Below are positions 15,241 through 21,914 of a stretch of DNA of 34,672 nt, piece by piece. The stretch lies in the NCBI RefSeq assembly GCF_014495685.1, contig NZ_JACTVI010000086.1:1-34672 (forward strand), read 5' to 3'. Under the pieces are notes generated by a model. That model made no database searches. It saw nothing but the letters and a program-made list of their open reading frames with translations, and was not told where the DNA came from. Position numbers and translations under genes: made by a program. This DNA comes from Streptomyces sp. TRM68367 (GTDB lineage: Bacteria > Actinomycetota > Actinomycetes > Streptomycetales > Streptomycetaceae). Positions within the stretch are counted from its first letter, which is position 1. Each line of letters begins with the position of its first letter.

Positions 15241-17315
15241 GTCTCGGCCTCCTTGCGGGCGTCGAAGATTCCCAGTGGGACGACGTCCGCGAGGGTCTCG
15301 TGACTGTCGTTCTCCGGCTCCGTCTCGGCTTCCTCGGTCTCCGGTTCGGGTGCGGGCCGGGGCCAGGACGGAGCGCTGGTGGTGCGGGTGCGGGCAGCGA
15401 CCTTGCGGTCCTTGCGGCTGCGCGGGGAGGCCTTGGCCGGCGGTTCCTGGGGTCCGTCGGCGGCCCGGTCCAGCAGGTCGACCGCGGCCTGGGCGATCTC
15501 CTGCTCGGTGACCGGATCGGTGCCGCGCTCGGCGAGGACGCGGCGGGTGTGATCCCAGGCCAGCTCGCCCATCGGGGTCGGTGTGGTGCGAAGGTGCCGC
15601 CAGAGCGCGGTGATCCAACCACCTTCGCGGTGATTGCGTACCCAGACGCGGGAGATGTCGTAGGGGTCGTAGCGGACTTCCCACCGCCTGCCACCCGGTC
15701 CGGTGCCCGACGGCTGCCGTCGAAACGGCGTCAGCTCGGGGCTGTCGTAGGTGCGATGCCGGATGCGGACGCCGTAGGAGTTGATCGCCCTGAACTCCCG
15801 GGGCAGCAGACCGATGTATTCCTGCGGGCCGAGGGGGACCGGGACGTAGCCGGCGGCGGCGACCAGGGCGGCGTACTTCTCGTTCGGGCTCATCGCCCGC
15901 TCGGGCATGAACGGGTCCCGCAGCCCGTCGTGCGGGCGGTTCTGCCAGATGACGATCCACTCCTGCAGCAGCTCCTGGAGCTGGTGGATCGACCACAGCG
16001 GCTGGGATGCCGGATCAGTGCCCCGGTGCTCGGTGCTGCGTCCTTTGTGACCGGGGAGGTATTGAGTGAACATCGTGGCCACTGAGCCCAGTGTCGACTC
16101 GATGTGTGGCTTGTCCGTAGGAGTGTCGGGGTGACAGGGCTGAAAACTCAGGCCCAGTGACCTGCAGGCCGCCCGGAACGTGTCGGAGAGGTAGGCCTTG
16201 CCGCGGTCGCAGACGATCGTCTCCGGCGTGATCACCGGAATGGCCGCGGCCTTGGACAGACGCTCATCGATTGCCATGAGTGAGGCGTGCGGCAGCACCG
16301 ACCGTGACATGCGCAGTGCCTCCGCCCAGCCCGGCCGCATCGGTTCCGGCGTCATCGCCCGCGCCAGCAGCAGAGCGGCATCCACCGCCTTCGTCGACGG
16401 CCGCAGGACGGCTGCCGCCAGCGTCCTGGTCGCGATGTCCACGAGGCCGGTCATCTCGACGGTGTCCACCGTGCCGTCCTCGTGAACGACCAGAACATCC
16501 AGCGGAGTTGAGTCGATCTCCATGACCTCACCCGGCCGGGAGGCGGTGAGTTGCCCGAACATGCCGTCCGACTGTTTGGCCAGTGACCGACGGGTGCGGG
16601 CCGAGCCCAGGGTGTGCCGGCCGGCCGTGACCGCAGCCAGCAGCCGGTAAAACGTCGCTCGCGACGGCAGCGGCACTCCAGGACCGTGCTCGGCCTCCAC
16701 GAGTCGTTCCATCCGCCGCCGCAGCACCTGAGCGGACACCGTGGACTTGCCGGTCTGCCCGTCCACCACCTGCCGCAGGGCCGCAACGACCCGCCGGTCG
16801 GCCCGGCCCGTGCCGTCCGGGACCGTCCGCAGCCGCGGATCGACCAGGCCGAGGATCCCTTCCCGCTCGAAGCGGGCCCGCATGTCCTGCAGCACCGTGA
16901 GCGACACCGCCGTCCCGGACGCCGCGATCTCGGCGGCCTTGGCCAGCTCCCGCTGCCGCAGCGACCTCACCTGCGGGTCGTACTCGGTCTTTACCGGCCC
17001 GTCCGGGGCATGGGCAGGCCGGCCGGTGAGCACTTCCACCAGGTGCCGCTGCCACCACTCCGCCCGCTCAACCGCCTTGGGCGGAAGGCCCTCCAGCACC
17101 GCGGAGGCGGGAACCGTCATGCGGGGCGAGGCGGCCGTGACCACCTCGAACCCGTCGGACATCAGCAGGTGCGGCAACAACACCACGCTTGCCGACACAG
17201 CCTCGTCGACAAGCCGGACCGCAGTCCCCTCCAAAGCGACCACTGTGTGCAGACGCCCGTCGAACCGGACCGTGTCACCCACCCGCAGCAGTCGCGAATG
17301 CGTCGGCACCGCCAC
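15231..17315 (-). CDS. tnsB: TnsB-like DDE transposase (element 2)
   Basis: From the GTG at 17315 the product is 694 residues (a second in-frame GTG two codons later has GGGGG upstream and is also possible). The N-terminus carries a small barrel-like segment absent from element 1 (VGDTVRFDGRLHTVVALEG, residues 12-30), then HTH modules. Catalytic residues are D268 in MEIDSTPLDV, D370 in TIVCDRGKAY and E406 in PHIESTLGSV. The Mu-type C-terminal domain includes PHDGLRDPFMPERAMSPNEKY and YDPYDISRVWV. A basic linker and acidic tail end the protein. It overlaps tnsA by about 40 bp and tnsC by 10 bp. It should bind the GTCTC-to-CCGGGCA repeats at both element ends. Confidence 0.92.
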   Translation of the reverse strand: MAVPTHSRLLRVGDTVRFDGRLHTVVALEGTAVRLVDEAVSASVVLLPHLLMSDGFEVVTAASPRMTVPASAVLEGLPPKAVERAEWWQRHLVEVLTGRPAHAPDGPVKTEYDPQVRSLRQRELAKAAEIAASGTAVSLTVLQDMRARFEREGILGLVDPRLRTVPDGTGRADRRVVAALRQVVDGQTGKSTVSAQVLRRRMERLVEAEHGPGVPLPSRATFYRLLAAVTAGRHTLGSARTRRSLAKQSDGMFGQLTASRPGEVMEIDSTPLDVLVVHEDGTVDTVEMTGLVDIATRTLAAAVLRPSTKAVDAALLLARAMTPEPMRPGWAEALRMSRSVLPHASLMAIDERLSKAAAIPVITPETIVCDRGKAYLSDTFRAACRSLGLSFQPCHPDTPTDKPHIESTLGSVATMFTQYLPGHKGRSTEHRGTDPASQPLWSIHQLQELLQEWIVIWQNRPHDGLRDPFMPERAMSPNEKYAALVAAAGYVPVPLGPQEYIGLLPREFRAINSYGVRIRHRTYDSPELTPFRRQPSGTGPGGRRWEVRYDPYDISRVWVRNHREGGWITALWRHLRTTPTPMGELAWDHTRRVLAERGTDPVTEQEIAQAAVDLLDRAADGPQEPPAKASPRSRKDRKVAARTRTTSAPSWPRPAPEPETEEAETEPENDSHETLADVVPLGIFDARKEAETWW

Positions 17316-18066
17316 CCCCCGCCATCGCGTCGGCCAGACAGACCGTCGTCCCCATGGCCAGCAGTGCCGTTTCGAGGTCGGCGGCCAGAACCCGGCGCCA
17401 GAGCAGGTGATAGAGCACGGGCAGCACCACGTTCGGGTCGCCGACCCCGCGGACCCCGGCCAGCAGTGCGGTCTCCTCGGCGAACACCTCCACCAGACGG
17501 GCCGCGACGTCCGGGCGGTGCACCCGCGGATGCCGGTAGCCGGCCAGCCACCGTGCATTCGCCATCAGCACCGCATCCGGGGTCCCCACCCGCCAGAAGT
17601 CCCAGCCCACCAGCGAACAGGCTGCCGCTGTCGCAGCGAACTTCACCGCGTCACGCGGCTCGATCCGGTCATCGGGGCGGACATCGACCACCACACCCGT
17701 GCCGTCCGCGCGGCGTACGAAGAAGTCAGGCGTGTGCCGGATCCGCTTGCCTGCCGGCCCTGTCCACGACAGCCGGAACGGCTGCGAAGCCATGCCCGTC
17801 ACCAGCGGATCGAAGTCGAGGAGCACCAGCCGGTCCCGCTCCAGCCACGATTCGTAGCCCACGTGATCGCCGCAGGTTGCCGACCAGTACCAGCCGCACC
17901 AGTTGCCCTGCCCGCGAAAAGACGGAAACCGTCGCTCAGGCGCGACATCCTCGAACCGGACCGGCCAAAGCTCGCTCAGCGTGCCCCGCCGCCGGACCCC
18001 CGCCCCCGTGACGTACTCGACCTCGAAGCCCTCCGCGGACTCGGGCACACCCTCATGTCCCGCCAC
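17275..18066 (-). CDS. tnsA: TnsA-like endonuclease subunit (element 2)
   Basis: This 263-residue protein has the TnsA nuclease core E72 (GYESWLERDRLVLLDFDP), D114 (HTPDFFVRRADG) and VVVDVR (D128, R130), with arginine where Tn7 TnsA has lysine. The C-terminal part (about 140-240) is the helical region found in actinobacterial TnsA proteins. The GTG at 18066 follows GGAGG at five-base spacing. The start lies 63 bp inside the innermost right-end repeat, so TnsB binding to its own sites could repress the operon. The last residues (GGGGADAFATAAGG) overlap the tnsB start and may be loosely constrained. Confidence 0.9.
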   Translation of the reverse strand: MAGHEGVPESAEGFEVEYVTGAGVRRRGTLSELWPVRFEDVAPERRFPSFRGQGNWCGWYWSATCGDHVGYESWLERDRLVLLDFDPLVTGMASQPFRLSWTGPAGKRIRHTPDFFVRRADGTGVVVDVRPDDRIEPRDAVKFAATAAACSLVGWDFWRVGTPDAVLMANARWLAGYRHPRVHRPDVAARLVEVFAEETALLAGVRGVGDPNVVLPVLYHLLWRRVLAADLETALLAMGTTVCLADAMAGGGGADAFATAAGG

Positions 18067-18128
18067 CCCGGCCTCCGCTACGACGTCGCTCCCCAGCCGC
18101 TACGACCGTAGAAGGCCCGGGTCCGTCG

Positions 18129-18236
18129 TACCCGGAGAAGACCGAGACACCCCGCAACTTGCCTGGACATGACCGAGACGACGCTTCACATGCCCGGAGA
18201 TCTCCGAGACTGCCCGGACATCACAGAGACAGGACA
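18129..18236. repeat. Element 2 right end with four TnsB-binding sites
   Basis: Four 20-bp copies in one orientation: 18129-18148 (TACCCGGAGAAGACCGAGAC), 18160-18179 (TGCCTGGACATGACCGAGAC), 18191-18210 (TGCCCGGAGATCTCCGAGAC) and 18211-18230 (TGCCCGGACATCACAGAGAC). AGGACA follows at 18231-18236. The outer two abut and the others are spaced by 11 bp, the same plan as element 1. Confidence 0.9.
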
Positions 18237-18251
18237 CGTGCTCAGCCTCAG
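18237..18251 (+). repeat. 15-bp direct repeat flanking element 2 (right copy)
   Basis: CGTGCTCAGCCTCAG, identical to 12049-12063 and starting on the base after the element end. The first 78 bp of chromosomal sequence after it lead to the XRE start codon. Confidence 0.85.
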
Positions 18252-18280
18252 TCACAAGGGGTTCGTGGCGTGGCGCACTT

Positions 18281-18300
18281 TTGCAAGCGCCTGCTTGCAA
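18281..18300. promoter_or_regulatory. Palindromic operator upstream of the XRE gene
   Basis: TTGCAAGCGCCTGCTTGCAA has perfect 8-bp arms around GCCT and lies 29 bp before the XRE start codon. A partial third half-site (TTAGCGCAA) follows. Its position suggests autoregulation by the XRE protein. Confidence 0.6.
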
Positions 18301-18329
18301 TAGTTAGCGCAAGGGGGCACCCTGGAGGC

Positions 18330-18839
18330 ATGGCATCGCTCAACGTCGGCAATCTCGGTGAGTACCTGCGCGAACAGCGGCGCAACGCGCAGCTGTCGCT
18401 CAGGCAGCTCGCCGACGCCGCCGGGGTGTCCAATCCGTATCTGAGCCAGATCGAGCGCGGGCTGCGCAAGCCGAGCGCGGAGGTGTTGCAGCAGGTCGCC
18501 AAGGCCCTGCGGATCTCCGCCGAGACCCTCTACGTGCGCGCCGGCATCCTCGACGCCGAGCGCGACGGGGAGGAGCGCCTCCGGGGAGGTGCGACGCGCG
18601 CCGTTGTCCTCGCCGATCCCACGCTCAACGAGCGGCAGAAGCAGGTGCTGCTCCAGATCTACGAGTCCTTCCGCAAGGAGAACGGCTTCGGAACCGCCAC
18701 GGCGGACACCGGGCCCGACGAGAACGCGGAAGGCGCTGCGTACGACGCTCAGGGCGACAGCCCGGACAGCACCACCGCGCACCCCGGCTCCCGCACGCCC
18801 GGCGGCAGCGACGCCGACCCGCACCAGACGACCGGCTGA
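18330..18839 (+). CDS. XRE-family HTH transcriptional regulator
   Basis: This 169-residue protein has an HTH_3/XRE DNA-binding domain at residues 8-65 (LGEYLREQRRNAQLSLRQLADAAGVSNPYLSQIERG). A helical SAETLYVRAGILD segment and a hydrophilic, disordered C-terminal tail follow. Sequences almost like this are widely conserved in Streptomyces. It is the first core gene to the right of the two transposons and marks the probable insertion hot spot. The GGAGG before the ATG is only one base away, too close for normal use, so AAGGGGG (18311-18317) may serve instead, or initiation is unusual. The palindrome at 18281-18300 suggests it controls itself and perhaps the downstream HbhA-like gene. Confidence 0.88.
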   Translation: MASLNVGNLGEYLREQRRNAQLSLRQLADAAGVSNPYLSQIERGLRKPSAEVLQQVAKALRISAETLYVRAGILDAERDGEERLRGGATRAVVLADPTLNERQKQVLLQIYESFRKENGFGTATADTGPDENAEGAAYDAQGDSPDSTTAHPGSRTPGGSDADPHQTTG

Positions 18840-18950
18840 CATCGGACATGAGCACGGACATGATCATGAACGCGTACGACAGCACCCAGCCGGTCCGCTG
18901 ACCGCGGGACCCAAAACCCTCAAGCGAAACGACCCCGGGAGGACCGCCCC

Positions 18951-19616
18951 ATGGCCATCACCGACGACCTGCGCAAGACCCTCAGCGACCCCACGCCGCT
19001 CTACTTCGCCGCCGGCACCGCCGACCTCGCCCTGCAGCAGGCCAAGAAGGTGCCCGCCCTGGTGGAGCAGCTGCGCAGTGAGGCCCCGGCCCGTTTCGAG
19101 GCCGTCCGCAACACCGACCCGAAGGCCGTCCAGGAGAAGGCGAGCGCGCGGGCCAAGGAGGCCTCCGCCCGCGTCAAGGAGACGCAGGAGACCGTCCAGA
19201 CCAAGGTCGGCGAGTTCCTCGACTCCCTCGACGGCGACCTGAAGAAGCTCGGCAGCACGCTCGACGCCGACCTGAAGAAGCTCGGCGAGAGTGCCCAGGA
19301 CTTCGCCCTGCGCGGTGTCGGCGTCGCAGCCGAGTACGCCGTCAAGGCCCGCGAGACCTACGAGAAGGTCGCCGAGCACGGCGAGCAGACCGTGAAGACC
19401 TGGCGCGGCGAGGCCGCCGAGGAGATCGAGGAGCTGGCCGTGGCCGTCGAGCCGAAGGCCGAGCCGGTCGCGGTCAAGGAGGAGGAGAAGCCGGCCGCGC
19501 CCACCCAGGCCAAGGCCGCGCCCGCCCCCGCGAAGAAGACCGCCGCGAAGAAGGCTCCGGCCCGCAAGACCACGGCCAAGACCACCGCTAAGAAGACCAC
19601 GCCGCCCGCGAAGTGA
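18951..19616 (+). CDS. HbhA-like Lys/Ala/Pro-rich coiled-coil protein
   Basis: This 221-residue protein has a long helical coiled-coil half (residues 1-160, with repeated KKLGSTLDADLKKLGE units). A low-complexity tail of PAKKTAAKKAPARKTTAK repeats follows. This is the architecture of mycobacterial heparin-binding haemagglutinin, whose basic tail binds polyanions. No signal peptide is present, so it is probably cytoplasmic or membrane-peripheral. In Streptomyces it could bind nucleic acid or act in cell organisation. It lies 111 bp after the XRE gene, in the same direction. GGGAGG precedes the ATG. The name rests on overall composition; true homology of function is unproven. Confidence 0.75.
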   Translation: MAITDDLRKTLSDPTPLYFAAGTADLALQQAKKVPALVEQLRSEAPARFEAVRNTDPKAVQEKASARAKEASARVKETQETVQTKVGEFLDSLDGDLKKLGSTLDADLKKLGESAQDFALRGVGVAAEYAVKARETYEKVAEHGEQTVKTWRGEAAEEIEELAVAVEPKAEPVAVKEEEKPAAPTQAKAAPAPAKKTAAKKAPARKTTAKTTAKKTTPPAK

Positions 19617-19639
19617 GCGACGGCACAGCGGGCATAGGT

Positions 19640-19676
19640 GAACGGGCCGGGCACCCTTGAGGTGTCCGGCCCGTTC
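19640..19676 (+). terminator. Strong terminator after the HbhA-like gene
   Basis: A 16-bp inverted repeat (arms 19640-19655 and 19661-19676, one G-U type mismatch) with a 5-nt loop lies 24 nt after the stop codon. Confidence 0.8.
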
Positions 19677-19736
19677 TACGGGTAGCGGCGCCGAGGTTGC
19701 GGGTACGGTGACCGCGTAGGAATCAAGCCGAGTCTG

Positions 19737-20093
19737 GTGGTGGACGTAGTGCTGATGCAGGGCTTCGCGGGGTTCATGTGGCTTATTAGCATGGCTCTGA
19801 TCGTTTTCAGCGGCTTCGCGCTGTTCGACGCCGCCATTCGCCGCGAGGACGCCTACCGCGCGGCCGACAAGAAGACCAAGCCGTTCTGGCTGCTCATCCT
19901 CGGGCTCGCCTTCGTGGTGAACCTGATCTTCAACATCCTGTCGTTCCTGCCGATCATCGGCCTCATCGCCACGATCGTGTACATGGTCGACGTCCGCCCC
20001 GCCATCCGCAGCCTCCCTGGCGGCGGCCGCAGCAGAAAGGGCGGCGGCTCCAGCAGCGACGGCCCTTACGGCCCCTGGAACGGCGGCCGCTGA
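19737..20093 (+). CDS. DUF2516-family membrane protein
   Basis: This 118-residue protein has two or three hydrophobic segments: GFMWLISMALIVFSGFALF at about 12-30, and FWLLILGLAFVVNLIFNIL followed by FLPIIGLIATIVYMVDVRP at about 50-87. A glycine-, serine- and arginine-rich tail ends the protein. This matches the actinobacterial DUF2516 family, found in aerobic actinomycetes next to such HTH and HbhA-like genes. The GTG at 19737 or the ATG at 19755 could start it; neither has a good ribosome-binding site. Function unknown; likely a small integral membrane protein with a cytoplasmic tail. Confidence 0.8.
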   Translation: MVDVVLMQGFAGFMWLISMALIVFSGFALFDAAIRREDAYRAADKKTKPFWLLILGLAFVVNLIFNILSFLPIIGLIATIVYMVDVRPAIRSLPGGGRSRKGGGSSSDGPYGPWNGGR

Positions 20094-20112
20094 TTCAGCA
20101 TCCCTGAGGGGA

Positions 20113-20205
20113 GCGCCCCAAAGGGGCGCGGGGCCGTATCGATGTGCCGCTCCGCCGCGTGGGCACGATCAACCACAACAAGCCCGCAGTCGGCGTACGA
20201 CAGCA
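20113..20205. repeat. Streptomyces intergenic repeat with terminator-like hairpin
   Basis: GCGCCCC-AAA-GGGGCGC (20113-20129) is a perfect 7-bp hairpin after the DUF2516 stop. It runs into a GGGGCCGTATCGATGTG...CTCCGCCGCGTGGGC...CCGCAGTCGGCG sequence that I recognise as a repeat found at many intergenic places in Streptomyces genomes. It separates the convergent DUF2516 and phosphatase genes and probably terminates both. Confidence 0.55.
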
Positions 20206-20227
20206 ACTCCCAACGGCGAGCTGCCGT

Positions 20228-21550
20228 TCACCCCACCCGATCCAGCAGCAGAACCGCCACGTCGTCCGTCAACTCGCCCCCGTTGAGTTGCCGCACCTCA
20301 TTGACGGCCGCCTGCAACAGCGCCTCCCCGCGCAACCCCGCACCAAGCTGCCGCCGCACCATCTCCACCATCCCGTCCTGCCCGAGCCGCTCCCGCCCCT
20401 GCCCGACATGCCCCTCGATCAGCCCGTCGGTATAGAGCATCAGACTCCACTCGGCCCCCAGTTCCACCTGTATCCGCGGCCACCGAGCCCCCGGCAGCAA
20501 CCCAAGCGCAGGCCCGTTGTTGTCATACGGCAGCACCCGCACAGCCCGCCCGGGACTCGCCACCAACGGCGAGGGATGCCCGGCAAGACACATCCCGGCC
20601 CGCCGCCCGTCCGGCGCGATATCCACCGTGCACAGCGTCGCGAAGATCTCGTCGTCGGCCCGCTCATGCTCCAGCACCTGCTGCAACGTGCCCAGCAGCT
20701 CGTCCCCGCACAGCCCCGCCAGCGTCAGCGCCCGCCAGGCGATACGCAGCTCCACGCCGAGCGCCGCCTCGTCGGGCCCGTGCCCGCAGACGTCGCCGAT
20801 CATGGCGTGCACCGTGCCGTCCGGGGTGCGCACGACGTCGTAGAAGTCACCGCCGAGCAGCGCCCGCGAACGGCCCGGCCGGTAGCGCGCGGCGAACCGG
20901 AGCGGGGACCCCTCCAGCAGGGGAGTGGGCAGGAGCCCGCGCTGCAGCCGGCGGTTCTCCTGGGCACGTACGCGGCCCTCCGCCAGCCTCCGCTCGGCCG
21001 AGTCGGAACGTTTCCGTTCGACCGCGTACCGGATCGCCCGGCTCAGCAGCCGTCCGTCCAGTTCGTCCCGGAAGAGGTAGTCCTGTGCGCCTTCCCGGAC
21101 CGCCTGTGCACCGCGCTCGGCGTCGCCGGACGCGGTGAGCGCGAGCACGGCGTGCCGGGGTGCCAGCTCCAGGACGTGCTTGAGGACGACGAGCTCGTCG
21201 TCGTCACCGTCTCCCGACCGGCCCGGCGCGGGCAGCGCGAGGTCCAGCAGGATGCAGTGGACGTCGTCCGTGAGCAGCCGCCCGGCCTCGGTGAGGTTGC
21301 GGGCGGTGCGGATGCGGATCGGGTTGCCGGCCTGGTCCAGCAGGTCGGGCACGATCGGCGAACCGCCGGGATCGTCCTCGATCAGCAGCAGGGTCAGGTT
21401 CGTGTTGGTGGCGTTCTCGACGGTTTTGCCGGCCGGGTCTTCCTTGCGAGGAGCCCCGTGTCCACTGGGGCCGCCGCCGTGGGACGCGGTCTGCGCCTGA
21501 CCACACTCCACGGCCGGGATCGCTCTCTGCCGCGGTACGGGTACGGGCAT
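20228..21550 (-). CDS. Response regulator with SpoIIE/PP2C phosphatase output domain
   Basis: From the ATG at 21550 (MPVPVPRQRAIP) the protein is 440 residues. A receiver domain occupies about 50-170 (LLLIEDD for the acidic pocket, the phosphoacceptor Asp in HCILLDLALP, and a LALTAS signature). A coiled-coil linker follows (SAERRLAEGRVRAQENRRLQ), then a SpoIIE-type PP2C domain with LLGGDFYDVV and MIGDVCGHGPDEAAL metal sites and ELTDDVAVLLL. Such proteins dephosphorylate anti-sigma-factor antagonists in partner-switching cascades that control stress sigma factors. No histidine kinase or anti-sigma gene adjoins it. AGGAACCCAGGACA before the ATG supports this start over the longer frame reaching 21718. 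Confidence 0.88.
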   Translation of the reverse strand: MPVPVPRQRAIPAVECGQAQTASHGGGPSGHGAPRKEDPAGKTVENATNTNLTLLLIEDDPGGSPIVPDLLDQAGNPIRIRTARNLTEAGRLLTDDVHCILLDLALPAPGRSGDGDDDELVVLKHVLELAPRHAVLALTASGDAERGAQAVREGAQDYLFRDELDGRLLSRAIRYAVERKRSDSAERRLAEGRVRAQENRRLQRGLLPTPLLEGSPLRFAARYRPGRSRALLGGDFYDVVRTPDGTVHAMIGDVCGHGPDEAALGVELRIAWRALTLAGLCGDELLGTLQQVLEHERADDEIFATLCTVDIAPDGRRAGMCLAGHPSPLVASPGRAVRVLPYDNNGPALGLLPGARWPRIQVELGAEWSLMLYTDGLIEGHVGQGRERLGQDGMVEMVRRQLGAGLRGEALLQAAVNEVRQLNGGELTDDVAVLLLDRVG

Positions 21551-21914
21551 TGTCCTGGGTTCCTTCCCTCCCCCCGAGGGCACGGCGGGGGCGAGGGACC
21601 TCGACCCACCGTCGGGGACCATAGCGGTAGTCGGCGCCGCAACGGAATGGTGTGAGGTGCGCCGCTTCGCCATCCGCCACTGCCATATGCCGCGTTCCGT
21701 ATCGCAGTTGGACAGCACGGGGATGCCGGAGGGATGACGAATGTCACGTCGGCAGGGTGTTTGCCCCGTTATCCGGCGTGGCGCTGGTCACGTGGCCCAC
21801 ATCACCGCCCGGCCTGCGGCTACCGTCCACGTCACCGCATCGCCCGCTGCCACCATCCACGTCGTCGCCCAGCCCGCGGCCACCGTCCACGCGACCGCCG
21901 CCCCAGACCGCCGC
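21551..21914. other. Intergenic region holding three 30-bp tandem repeats
   Basis: There is no convincing gene in these 364 bases between two leftward genes. At 21812-21901 lie three 30-bp units sharing GCC-rich starts and the core ACCRTCCACG (21812-21841, 21842-21871, 21872-21901). A rightward open frame would read them as APAATVHVT-type 10-residue repeats, but it lacks a start signal and runs antisense into the NlpC/P60 gene. Confidence 0.6.

Larger units (their letters stand above)
12064..18236 (-). mobile_element. Element 2: intact Tn7-like TnsABC-TniQ transposon
   Basis: This 6173-bp element has 11-bp perfect terminal inverted repeats (TGTCCTGTCTC), internal 20-bp repeats at both ends and a perfect 15-bp direct repeat outside. 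Its minus-strand operon is tnsA, tnsB, tnsC, tniQ and a phosphotransferase-fold kinase gene, all with overlapping or abutting ends and no frame breaks. Gene order and end layout match element 1, but the end repeats are a different sequence family. Each TnsB should therefore recognise only its own ends. The clean duplication and intact genes suggest a recent insertion. Confidence 0.9.

Noticed and set aside
6287..18236. CRISPR-associated transposon (CAST) possibility
   Set aside because: TnsB, TnsC and TniQ are present, but I found no Cas gene, CRISPR array or repeat-spacer pattern in either element.
21812..21901. Short CRISPR array from the 30-bp repeats
   Set aside because: The units are contiguous, with no spacers, and they diverge from each other.
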